NCBI GenBank assembly: GCA_034675505.1
Contig: JAUCDD010000038.1
Span: 51,685-115,684 of the forward strand
Source: Melaminivora sp034675505
Lineage (GTDB): Bacteria > Pseudomonadota > Gammaproteobacteria > Burkholderiales > Burkholderiaceae_C
Reading direction: 5' to 3'
Length of the DNA stretch: 64,000 nt
This document shows positions 44,697-52,901 of this stretch, piece by piece. A program made the position numbers and the translations under genes. The notes beneath the pieces are model-generated. The model saw only the letters and a program-made list of their open reading frames with translations, did no database searches and was not told the origin of the DNA. Numbering within the stretch: position 1 is the stretch's first letter; each line of letters begins with the position of its first letter.

Positions 44697-44700
44697 TTAA

Positions 44701-44802
44701 CGCATCCAGCGATTCATAGCGAGCATTGTGCCGCGCGAGTATGTCTGCGTTGTTCTAGGCGTGTACGCAGCTTGAATGTGGCACTAACGTCGTAAGTCGC
44801 TG
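44701..44802 (+). other. Rest of cassette 10 between IS and attC
   Basis: 102 bp that was continuous with the sequence ending at 43517 before the IS inserted. No gene visible. Confidence 0.6.
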
Positions 44803-44862
44803 TTCTAACATTTCGCTCAAGCGGACCCGCCTTCGGCGGGCCGCTTATCTCAGGCGTTAGAT
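44803..44862 (+). repeat. attC site 10
   Basis: 60 bp from TTCTAAC to GTTAGAT, arms GCTCAAGCGGACCCGCC and GGCGGGCCGCTTATC. Confidence 0.9.
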
Positions 44863-44867
44863 TGCAC

Positions 44868-45242
44868 ATGAAAATATTCAACAAGAGTTCTAATGATGGG
44901 GCAGTCCATCGCCTCATGGAAGAGTCTTTATACGCTGACGCGCTGAGAGAGATTGAAAGCGGTATCAGACGTGATGGCATATGGGCAAAGGCACTCGTAG
45001 AAGCAAATATGGATCAGTCAAAGGCTGCCGTCATTTATATAAAAATGAGAGTGCAATCGATGAAAGATGAATTGTTGTTTGCTGCAGAGCAAGAAAAACA
45101 CCAGCAAGAACTTAACCTTCCGCGACATCCCTCATGCGGGGGAATTATTGACAGATTAACCAGCGGCTCAAAAACCACTTGGAAATGCAGAAGATGCAAA
45201 GCATCTGGGCAATTTCAAATCGGTATAAATTATAAGAAGTAA
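44868..45242 (+). CDS. Cassette 11: hypothetical protein with CxxC motif
   Basis: Unrecognised, 124 residues, Lys- and Glu-rich, AT-rich. The C-terminus (HPSCGGIIDRLTSG, then WKCRRCKASG) has a CxxC pair and one extra Cys/His that could form a zinc ribbon. The ATG at 44868 is preferred; a TTG two codons upstream lies inside attC 10. Function unknown. Confidence 0.65.
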   Translation: MKIFNKSSNDGAVHRLMEESLYADALREIESGIRRDGIWAKALVEANMDQSKAAVIYIKMRVQSMKDELLFAAEQEKHQQELNLPRHPSCGGIIDRLTSGSKTTWKCRRCKASGQFQIGINYKK

Positions 45243-45249
45243 CTTTCAT

Positions 45250-45306
45250 TTCTAACTATTCGTCGCAGCCGACCGCTACGCGGCGGCTGAACTCAAAGCG
45301 TTAGGC
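45250..45306 (+). repeat. attC site 11
   Basis: 57 bp from TTCTAAC to GTTAGGC, arms CGTCGCAGCCGACCGC and GCGGCGGCTGAACTC. Confidence 0.9.
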
Positions 45307-45565
45307 CCTTCGTGCACCAGCCCATGAACCTCGTCTTTGCCTCCAGCGTTCCGCACGCCTCAGGCGTTGCAAGGTCGGGGTTTTGGCGCTCTGCCGGGCT
45401 TCGTCTTCCCGCTTGGCGCTCGTTTGGCATGCTTCTGGCGGTTAACCGGCACCAGTCAAGCGCGGCCAGCTATTCTTCTTGCAGCGTCGGCGCCGCTTCC
45501 GTGGCCTCACGGTTGCTCCACTGCCGCGCCCGTCGGCAAGGCAGGCTGCCCCCGCAACCCATCAG
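45307..45565 (+). repeat. Cassette 12: gene-less cassette, family copy C
   Basis: 259 bp homologous to copies A and B (CCTTCGTGCACCAGCCCATG, CCAGCGTTCCGCACGCCTCA, CGCGGCCAGCTATTC). More divergent in the middle (GGTTAACCGGCACC). No conserved protein frame. Confidence 0.75.
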
Positions 45566-45625
45566 GTCTAACATTTCGCTCAAGCGAACCCGCCTTCGCC
45601 AGGCGGCTTATCTCAGGCGCTAGCG
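45566..45625 (+). repeat. attC site 12
   Basis: 60 bp from GTCTAAC to a changed core GCTAGCG; arms CTCAAGCGAACCCGCC and AGGCGGCTTATCTC. Confidence 0.8.
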
Positions 45626-45630
45626 CACAT

Positions 45631-46077
45631 ATGGATCCGATCCGCTTCCCGGAGCTAGTGGCCGAGTTGTACGGGCTCGTGGCGGAGCTTGAGCAAATGT
45701 TCCAGCGCCCTTTCACGCCGGACGGCCACATGGTGGGCAGCATCGGTGAGGCTCTAGCCGCCCACCACTACGACTTAACCCTCCTGCCTTGCTCCACGCC
45801 AGGCTGTGATGCGACGATTGGAGAGAAGCGCGTTGAGATAAAAGCAACTCAGGGAAGTCGCGTCGCATTTCGCTGCAAGCCGGACTACCTTCTCGTACTG
45901 AAAATCAACCGCGACGGGTCGTTCGACGAGGTTTACAACGGGCGAGGCAACCGCGTTTTGGCGCTCGTTGCCCACAAACCGAAGCCCACGAACGGACAAT
46001 GGCAGGTATCGCTGGGCTCGTTGCGCCGCCTCAATGGGTCAGTTCACCCGTCCGAGAGAATCGAGCGGACGCGCTAG
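45631..46077 (+). CDS. Cassette 13: DUF6998-like protein, PD-(D/E)XK-type
   Basis: Protein of 148 residues starting MDPIRFPELV. The core SIGEALAAHHYDLTLLP, then STPGCDATIGEKRVEIKATQ, places E40, D60 and E69-x-K71 in the order of a PD-(D/E)XK nuclease fold, and matches my recollection of DUF6998 proteins (VALRS..YLLVLKI..DG.F.EVYNG). A nuclease role is plausible but not shown. A longer upstream frame runs through gene-less cassette C and is rejected. Confidence 0.6.
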   Translation: MDPIRFPELVAELYGLVAELEQMFQRPFTPDGHMVGSIGEALAAHHYDLTLLPCSTPGCDATIGEKRVEIKATQGSRVAFRCKPDYLLVLKINRDGSFDEVYNGRGNRVLALVAHKPKPTNGQWQVSLGSLRRLNGSVHPSERIERTR

Positions 46078-46131
46078 TAATTCGCCCAAGCCGACGCCGC
46101 TTCGCGGCACGGCTTAACTCAAGTGTTAGGC
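46072..46131 (+). repeat. attC site 13
   Basis: 60 bp ending GTTAGGC; the left box is altered (GCTAGTAAT). Arms CCCAAGCCGACGCCGC and GCGGCACGGCTTAACTC are close to attC 5. Confidence 0.75.
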
Positions 46132-46137
46132 TCAATA

Positions 46138-46953
46138 GTGAAATTATCTAGCATCCTCAACATTGAGAACCCAAACCTCTACAAGGCGCATCTAGCCAGC
46201 TGGAACGGCAAAAATCGTCCGCTAGACGTGTTTGTACGGGACCGGAAAGAATGGGAGGGCTGGAATTCATGGCGCTCATCAAAAGACGACTTCAACCGCA
46301 AGTACATCTTTTCGTTGATAGACTTTTATCCAGATCCTGGAACATGGCTATTCGGCGGCATCTGGGAGGTGCTTTCCCGTAGTGGCATCAACAACGCGCG
46401 CAGCTATGAATTAGCTCTTACCAACCAAGCCAGCGACTTGGCTGGCAGATTAAAGATCGGATTTGCTCGGTCGGGTCGGGCAAGAGCGCTGAAGCTGGAA
46501 AATTGCTACGGCAAATTTACGCTTGACGCAATTCTAAAGACACCGTTTACCGGCCAAGCATTTCCTGGCTACGAAAACATCACTCTCAGCTTTTTAGACC
46601 TTGAGCACATCATCCGTACCAATAAGGCAGACTGGCGTGCCGCGTTGCTGCATGTCAAGGGGGTCTACGTGATTTTCGACACTTCCAACGGCTTCAAATA
46701 CGTTGGCTCGGCTTACGGCGGTGCGGGAGTATGGTCGCGCTGGTCGGCCTACGTAGAGACTGGTCATGGGCATAACGACGAACTTTCCAAGCTCATTGAT
46801 CGCCACGGCATGGATTACGCTCGTCAGAATTTTCGCATCAGTCTGCTTGAGTACCGGCCTAGTCGTACAGATGACCAAACAATCATTGATAGGGAGTGCT
46901 ATTGGAAAGAAGCGCTACTCTCAAGGGCACCACATGGCTACAACAGAAATTGA
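46138..46953 (+). CDS. Cassette 14: GIY-YIG domain protein
   Basis: Protein of 271 residues starting at GTG. The C-terminal third is a GIY-YIG nuclease domain: GVYVIF (175-180), KYVGSA (187-192), catalytic-type R201, E253 and N269. The N-terminal 165 residues (e.g. RDRKEWEGWNSWR) are unassigned and may provide specificity. Members of this group occur in mobile DNA and restriction contexts; activity is inferred from kept residues. Confidence 0.78.
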   Translation: MKLSSILNIENPNLYKAHLASWNGKNRPLDVFVRDRKEWEGWNSWRSSKDDFNRKYIFSLIDFYPDPGTWLFGGIWEVLSRSGINNARSYELALTNQASDLAGRLKIGFARSGRARALKLENCYGKFTLDAILKTPFTGQAFPGYENITLSFLDLEHIIRTNKADWRAALLHVKGVYVIFDTSNGFKYVGSAYGGAGVWSRWSAYVETGHGHNDELSKLIDRHGMDYARQNFRISLLEYRPSRTDDQTIIDRECYWKEALLSRAPHGYNRN

Positions 46954-47022
46954 GCCTGATGATTCATTCAAGCCGAGATCAGCGCGCTTGGCCAAGCTAG
47001 GGTTTTCCGTATTGGCTTCTGG

Positions 47023-47083
47023 GTCTAACTGTGCAGCCAGGTCGATCCGCCTTTGGCGGTTGGCTTACTTTCGTTCGTTAGTT
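47023..47083 (+). repeat. attC site 14
   Basis: 61 bp from GTCTAAC to GTTAGTT; arms GCAGCCAGGTCGATCCGCC and GGCGGTTGGCTTAC. Between the GIY-YIG stop and this site is a 70-bp spacer without a gene. Confidence 0.85.
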
Positions 47084-47096
47084 TAACCTGAAAAAA

Positions 47097-47644
47097 ATGA
47101 AAAACTTCGCGCTCCTCATATTCGCCTACTTTATGGCTGTGCCAACAATCGCGAACGCACAGGTGTACAAATGCAGCGTCAATGGACGCACCACTTTTTC
47201 TGATACTCCTTGTCAATCCGGCTCCACGGGTGAATTAATTCAACAAAGAAGGATCCAGAGCAAATATATCAGGAACGCTTCCAGGCACTGGAAGCAGAGA
47301 ACAGGAAATTGCAACAACAAGCTTTGCAACGAGAACAACAACTCAACGAGCAACTCTCACGACCACAGCCTGCACAAAATTTACCAGCGCAACCGGGCAT
47401 CCGATATGACGTTTCCGTGTCAGAGCAGACGCGAAGATGTGATATGGAGAAAAACACGTTAACGAACAAACGGCAGCGCGAGGGCGCCGAGTGCTTGAAA
47501 CTGCGATCAATGTTAAATATGCCCGAACCAACTCGAATTATCATAAACAATCAAAATACCCCAACCCACCCGCGAACGGTTATCAACAATCAGACTGGTC
47601 GCCCTTGCACTGTTTTCCCGGGTGGTAACATGCAATGTCATTGA
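47097..47644 (+). CDS. Cassette 15: DUF4124-type exported protein (one-base frameshift)
   Basis: Signal peptide MKNFALLIFAYFMAVPTIANA, then the DUF4124 start AQVYKCSVNGRTTFSDTPCQ. The frame is lost at about 47245; adding one A to AAA at 47245-47247 continues as a coiled-coil rich in Gln/Glu (ERFQALEAENRKLQQQALQ) and the C-terminus QTGRPCTVFPGGNMQCH, making 182 residues. Periplasmic, function unknown. Confidence 0.75.
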
Positions 47645-47924
47645 AATTTAATTCAGCTTGATTTTCTAAAATTTTTTCGCAACCGATTGCTTACAGTGTC
47701 GACCGAGGTGATTCATCAACCTGTACCACATGCAAATCTGGATCGCAGCACTCTCTAGTACCGGCGACTCGCGAACCACAGCGATAGCCTGTACTATCGC
47801 GAAAAGTTACAACGACGCAGGCCGCCCGAGGCCGCGACCGCACAGCAGCGCGGAGATCGTGGACACGTTCTTATGACGGAAACGGTTGCCGGTAGCCATT
47901 CCTTACTTTTACCACAAGGCTGAC
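47645..47924. other. Gap without gene at array end
   Basis: No supportable gene. A TTCTAAAATTTTTTCGCAACC stretch near 47664 resembles the left half of a decayed attC, and a small hairpin occurs around 47788 (GATAGCCTGTACTATC). Otherwise nothing recognised. Confidence 0.4.
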
Positions 47925-47926
47925 CG

Positions 47927-47976
47927 GTTGCTCAAGCCGACCGCATGCTGCGGATGGCTTACTTGGTTCGTTCTGC
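47927..47976 (+). repeat. attC-like site 15, degenerate
   Basis: Inner arms CTCAAGCCGACCGCA and TGCGGATGGCTTACTTGG are as in other sites; the end core is GTTCTGC and the left box is unclear. Last attC-like structure seen. Confidence 0.5.
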
Positions 47977-48119
47977 GGACTACGCATGCCTGCTGGCCGC
48001 TTAACCGTATTGGTATCAGACCGTGGCGCGGCTCACTTTTCTTATGCCAATTTCTCGATCAAAAGTGGCCGCCACTTGCAAAAAAATTCATCCACACGCA
48101 AATTCACAAGGAGAAGCCC

Positions 48120-48508
48120 ATGAACTGGTTTTTAATCGCGATAAAGAAATATGCCACGTTTTCAGGGCGAGCACAGCGCGCCGATATTGGTATTTCATAC
48201 TTTTTTATATTCTGATTCTTTTCGCTCTTTCATTCGTTGACGGCATAACGGGTTCGTTCAGCTCAACGGACGGGATAGGCCTGCTCGGCGGCCTTTTCAC
48301 TCTGGCCTTGTTCGTTCCATCAATTGCAGTCGGCGTGCGTCGGCTCCACGACACTGGCCGTACCGGCTGGTGGCTTTTGATAGCGTTGGTGCCCCTGGTC
48401 GGCGCGATCGTTCTGCTCGTGTTTACCGTTCAGGACAGCCAACCGGGCGAGAACATTTATGGACCCAACCCCCAAAAGCAGTTCGCTCTGAGCGAGGGGC
48501 TGCGGTGA
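48120..48508 (+). CDS. DUF805 membrane protein (one-base frameshift), possibly last cassette
   Basis: Small inner-membrane protein of about 129 residues, DUF805: MNWFLIAIKKYATFSGRAQRA, then YWYFILFYILILFALS after restoring one A near 48184 (giving RAEYWYF), GVRRLHDTGRTGWWLL and a tail beginning PGENIYGPNP, all typical. Three to four hydrophobic segments. AAGGAG precedes the ATG. It may be the last cassette or the first chromosomal gene; no attC follows it. Confidence 0.82.
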
Positions 48509-48573
48509 TGCGCTTGCTGTCGCTTGGCTGCAGCCAGCGATGACCTGCGTTTCGGTGGGGCAGCGGCTCCCCG

Positions 48574-49620
48574 CTACGCTGGCTCGTACCATGCCACCCC
48601 GGCCTCGTCCACCTCGCGCCGCGCCTCGCCCTGCGCCATCAGGTAATTCATGCACGCCACCGCCTCCCCGGTGGCAAGACCCAGCTGGCTGGCGTCGTCC
48701 GTGCTGATGGGCCGCCCGAACAGGGCCTCGAAGCTGTCCACGATGCGCAGGCGCCCGCTCGCCAGTTGGGCGCGCAGCCTGCCCAGGGCGCGGTGCTGGC
48801 TGGCGCGCAGCTGCTCCAGGCGCGCGTGCAGGCCGTAAAAGGGTTCGTTGTGCGCCGGCAGCACCAGCACCGTGTCGGGCACTTCGCGCTGCATCTTGTC
48901 CAGTGAATCCAGCCAGTCCTGCAGCGGGTTGGCGTGCGGCTCGTTGGCGTAGACCGAGACGTTGGACGAGATGCGCGGCAGCACCTGGTCGCCGGCGATC
49001 AGCACGCCCAGCGCCGGGTTGTACAAGCTGACGTGCTCGGGCGAGTGGCCGGCAGTGGTGATGACGCGCCAGCGCTGCGCGCCCCAGTCGAGCATCTGGC
49101 CGTCGTGCAGCCGGCGGTAGCTGTCGGGCAGGGCGTGGATGAATTTGCCGAAGCCGCCAAAGCGGCTGCGATAGGCCTCGATGGCGGCCTCGGGCCAGCC
49201 GGCGCGCTGGTGGAAGCGCACGCCGTCGGGCGGTGCCTCGCGGTTGGTGTCGGCGTGCAGCACGCGGCAGGTCAGGTATTCGATGCGGCTCATGGCCAGG
49301 GGCACGCCGGCGCGGCGCGTGAACCAGCCCGCCAGGCCAATGTGGTCCGGGTGCATGTGCGTGGCGCAGACGCCCTTGAGCGGGCGCGCGAGCGGCCCGT
49401 CGGCCATCAGCGCGAGCCAGTCGGCCACGGTCTGCGGGCTGTTCAGGCCGGTGTCCACCAGCACCCAGCCGCCGTCTACCTCGATCGCCCAGACGTTGAT
49501 GTGGTCCAGCTTGAAGGGCAGGGGCAGGCGGATCCAGCGCACGCCGGGCGCGACTTCCACGCTGGTGCGCGGCGCGGGAGGTTCGAAGGGATAGGTGAGT
49601 GGGCTGTCTTGGGCGGCCAT
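48574..49620 (-). CDS. MBL-fold metallo-hydrolase
   Basis: Metallo-beta-lactamase-fold hydrolase of 348 residues. The zinc-binding motif THMHPDHIGL (about 102-111), the histidine in TTAGHSPEHVSLY, the aspartate in LIAGDQVLP and the C-terminal histidine in LPAHNEPFYG are present. A C-terminal helical domain follows (LRASQHRALGRLRAQL). Substrate unknown. Start MAAQDSPLTYPF is preferred over an ATG at 49695 in low-complexity sequence. Confidence 0.9.
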   Translation of the reverse strand: MAAQDSPLTYPFEPPAPRTSVEVAPGVRWIRLPLPFKLDHINVWAIEVDGGWVLVDTGLNSPQTVADWLALMADGPLARPLKGVCATHMHPDHIGLAGWFTRRAGVPLAMSRIEYLTCRVLHADTNREAPPDGVRFHQRAGWPEAAIEAYRSRFGGFGKFIHALPDSYRRLHDGQMLDWGAQRWRVITTAGHSPEHVSLYNPALGVLIAGDQVLPRISSNVSVYANEPHANPLQDWLDSLDKMQREVPDTVLVLPAHNEPFYGLHARLEQLRASQHRALGRLRAQLASGRLRIVDSFEALFGRPISTDDASQLGLATGEAVACMNYLMAQGEARREVDEAGVAWYEPA

Positions 49621-49768
49621 GGTGCTGTGCTGCTGTGCTTGTGGGCTTTCGCGCTCTGCCGCGATGCGGCGGGAACGCGCATTGTGTGCTGGCACTGGGC
49701 CGCAAGCTGAGCCGTGTGTGACGGGCGGCGGGGCAGGCGCTGGCGCGGGGCGTTTTGGACGGTTTTTC

Positions 49769-49829
49769 AGTCAAAACCCGGTGTTGCCGGCGTGAATAGG
49801 CGATATGTAGCTATTATTTCAATAGCAAC
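49769..49829. repeat. Dispersed intergenic hairpin repeat, copy 6
   Basis: Contains TCAAAACCCGGTGTTGCCGG, CGTGAATAGG and the stem-loop GCTATTATTTCAATAGC. Lies just past the stop of the winged-helix gene, overlapping its last codons. Confidence 0.75.
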
Positions 49830-50119
49830 CCGATCCTCATCACCGCGGCGCCTTCCGCGGTCAACGCCACCTGCCAGCGGCCGTCGCGCTGGGTCACGCG
49901 CACCCAGCCTGGGCCGGCATGGCCGGCCACGGGCGCGTCGCCCAGCAGCGCCAGTTCGCGCAGCAAGGCGCTGGCGCTGCTGCCAAGGCTCTTGGCCAGG
50001 CGCGGCAGCGATTGCGGGGCGTCCGCGCCCTGCTCTGCCAGCGCCTGCAGGATGGCCAGCTGCCAGCGGGCGTGTAGACGGTGTCGCTGTGGCGCCGCGC
50101 TGGGCGAGGGCTGCGTCAC
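49814..50119 (-). CDS. Small winged-helix-like protein coupled to YdeP
   Basis: Protein of 101 residues with a helix-turn-helix pattern (WQLAILQALAEQGADAPQSL, then LAKSLGSSASALLRELALLGD), followed by a possible beta wing (GWVRVTQRDGRWQVALT). GTG start inside the stop of the oxidoreductase gene (GTGA overlap), so translation is coupled. It may regulate, or act with, the molybdenum enzyme; that is inferred from position. Confidence 0.68.
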   Translation of the reverse strand: MTQPSPSAAPQRHRLHARWQLAILQALAEQGADAPQSLPRLAKSLGSSASALLRELALLGDAPVAGHAGPGWVRVTQRDGRWQVALTAEGAAVMRIGLLLK

Positions 50120-52421
50120 GGCGCGGGGGTCGCCGCTGCTGCCTTGAGCAGCACAGGAATCGATTTGGACGTGGGCGTACCCGCGCCCTCGGCCACGGCG
50201 GACAGGGGCACCAGCGGGTTCGTTTCCGGGTAGTAGGCCGCCAGGTTGCCGCGCGGGATGTCATAGGGCACCAGGGCAAAGCCGCGCACGCAGCGCTGCT
50301 CGCCGTCGTGCCAGACGGTGTGGATGTCCACCGCGTCGCCCGCGCTCAGACCCAGGGCGCGGATGTCCCTCCGGGTGGATGAAGACCACGTCGCGCCGGC
50401 CGCGCACGCCGCGGTAGCGGTCGTTCAGGCCGTAGATGGTGGTGTTGTACTGGTCGTGCGAGCGCGTGGAGAGCAGCGTGAACACCAGCGTGCCTGATCC
50501 CAATTGCTGCTGCGCGCGCTGCGTGTGCCGTGGCTTGCGGCAGCGCGGCAAGGCTGAATTGCGCCCGGCCGCTGGGCGTGGCCCATTGCCGTTGCGCCGC
50601 CGTATTGCGCAGCCGAAAGCCACCGGGCACAGCTACGCGGGCGTTGAAATCATGGAAGTCGGGAAAGACCTTTTCGATCTCGTCCCGGATGCGGGCGTAA
50701 TCCTCGATCAGCCAGGCCCAGGGCACGGCCGAGCGGCCGCCCAGCGTCGCCTCGGCCAGGCGGGCGACGATGGCGGGTTCGGACAGGAGGTGCGGCGACG
50801 CCGGCGCGTTGATGCCGGCGCTGATGTGCACCATGCTCATCGAATCCTCCACCGTCACGCCTTGCGGGCCGCCGGCCTGCACATCGATCTCGGTGCGGCC
50901 CAGGCAGGGCAGGATCAGCGCGGCGCGGCCGTGCACCACATGGCTGCGGTTGAGTTTGGTGGCGACGTGTACGGTCAGCTCGCACTGGCGCAGCCCGGCC
51001 CAGGTGTGCAGCGTGTCCGGCGTGGCGGCGGCGAAGTTGCCGCCCATGGCAAAAAATACCTTGCACCCGCCGCGGCGCATCTGCTCGATGGCCGCCACCG
51101 TATCCACACCCGGGGCGCGCGGCGGATCGAAGCCGTACACCGCCGCCAGACGGTCCAGCAGCGCGGCGGGCGGCGCCTCCCAGATGCCCATGGTGCGGTC
51201 GCCCTGCACGTTGCTGTGCCCGCGCACCGGGCACGGGCCGGCGCCTGCGCGGCCGATGTTGCCGCGCAGCAGCAGCAGGTTGACGATCGCGCCTATGGTC
51301 GCCACCGCGTGCTGGTGTTGCGTGATGCCCATGCCCCAGCAGGCGATGGCGCTGTCGGCATTGGCATATACGTCGCCAGCCGCGCGCAGTTGCGCCTCGG
51401 TCAGGCCCGAGGCTTCTTCCAGCCGCTGCCATGGCGTCGAGGCCAGCAGCGCCGCCCAGTCGTGCAGGCCGCTGGTGTGCTGGGCGATGAAGTCCTCATC
51501 GAGCACGCGGTGCCCGCGTGCATGCAGCTCCAGCACATGCTTGGCCATGCCCTGCACGGCCGCCAGGTCGCCGCCGATGCGCAGCTGGAAGTAGTGCGTG
51601 CTGATGGGGGACGAGCCCAGCGTCGCCATTTGCAGCTTGTCCTGCGGATCGGCAAAACGCTCCAGGCCGCGCTCGCGCAGGGGGTTGAAGCTCACGATGC
51701 GCGCGCCGCGCTGGTGCGCCGCGCGCAGCTCGCCGAGCATGCGCGGGTGGTTCGTGCCGGGGTTCTGGCCGAAGATGAAGATGGCATCGGCCCGCTCGAA
51801 GTCGGAAAGCGTGACCGTCCCCTTGCCCGTGCCGATCTGCGCGCGCATGGCCGCGCCGCTGGCCTCGTGGCACATGTTGGAGCAGTCGGGGAAGTTGTTC
51901 GTGCCGAACTGGCGCACGAACAGCTGGTACAGGAAGGCTGCCTCGTTGCTGGTGCGCCCGGAGGTGTAGAAGATGGCCTGGTCAGGGTCTGGCAGCGCGT
52001 TCAGGTGCCGGGCGACCAGCGCAAAGGCGTCATCCCAGGCAATCGGCAGGTAATGGTCGCTGGCCGCGTCATACACCATGGGGTGCGTCAGGCGCCCCTG
52101 GTCTTCCAGCCAGAAGTCGCTGTGCGCGGCCAGCTCGGCCACGCTGTGGCGTGCGAAGAACTCGGGCGTGGCGCGCCGCGCCGTGGCCTCGGCCGCGACG
52201 GCCTTGGCGCCGTTTTCACAGAACTCGAAGGTCGAGTGGTGGTTGCGGTCCGGCCAGGCGCAGCCGGGGCAGTCGAAGCCATCGGGCTGGTTGGCCGACA
52301 GCAGCGTCCTGGCGCCCTTGACGGGGATGCCGTGTTGCAGCAGCGTGTTCTTGACGCTGTTCAGCGCGCCCCAGCCGCCGGCGGGTCCGCCATACAGGTT
52401 GATCTTGTGCTCGGAGGTCAT
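50116..52421 (-). CDS. FdhF/YdeP-family molybdopterin oxidoreductase (two one-base frameshifts)
   Basis: Molybdopterin oxidoreductase of about 767 residues after repair. N-terminus MTSEHKINLYGGPAGGWGAL, then CPGCAWPD, SGRTSNEAAFLYQLFVR, CSNMCHEASG, FGQNPGTNHPRML, and WGMGITQHQHAV, all typical of YdeP proteins; no selenocysteine codon. After QFSLAALPQATA the frame shifts at about 50515 to QQQLGSGTLVFTLLSTRSHDQ, and again at about 50367 to DIRALGLSAGDAV and the end KSIPVLLKAAAATPAP. Both repairs are removal of one base. Physiological substrate is unknown; acid resistance has been suggested for E. coli YdeP. Confidence 0.85.
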
Positions 52422-52628
52422 GCCGGCCATCTTGCGGACTTGCGCGTGGGTGTCAATCCACCGCGGGGCCGGGCGCATGCGGCCACTGCGGCGCGGCGGC
52501 GTCCGACGGCGCAGGCCCGGCGAAGATCCTAGAAAGGCCATGCGGCCGCAGCGCCGGCATTGCCCGCCGCCCTGCGCCGGTTTTCTTCGACCACTCCCGC
52601 ACACGCCTGACCGGCTGGAGGCACGCCC

Positions 52629-52868
52629 ATGGCCCACATTCCCGACACCAGGATCGATGCGTCCGACCCGCCGGTACCTCCGCGCAGGGTGCCTGCCATC
52701 GTCGACCTGCGCCGCGCCGTGGGCGTCATCGCCGTGGTGCTGGCCCTGGTGCTGGTCGTCGCCGGGCTGGGGCGGCTGTTCGCCGCGGGCGACGACCCCT
52801 ACCTGCCTGAAAGCCGCACGGCCACTGGGGCCGAGGCGCCGGCCATTCCGGTGCCGCCGGCGCGGTGA
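52629..52868 (+). CDS. Small single-pass membrane protein
   Basis: Unrecognised, 79 residues, with one hydrophobic segment (AVGVIAVVLALVLVVAGLG at about 30-48) and Pro-rich ends. GGAGG lies about eight bases upstream of the ATG. It is divergent from the YdeP gene and faces apbC. Function unknown. Confidence 0.6.
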   Translation: MAHIPDTRIDASDPPVPPRRVPAIVDLRRAVGVIAVVLALVLVVAGLGRLFAAGDDPYLPESRTATGAEAPAIPVPPAR

Positions 52869-52901
52869 ACGGCCGCTGTTGCTCGCGCCGCCGCGTGTTT
52901 G

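Noticed and set aside
38200..48000. CRISPR array as an explanation for the regularly spaced repeats
   Set aside because: Repeats are 55-115 bp imperfect palindromes with conserved end cores, spacers are genes of hundreds of bases; this is an attC pattern.
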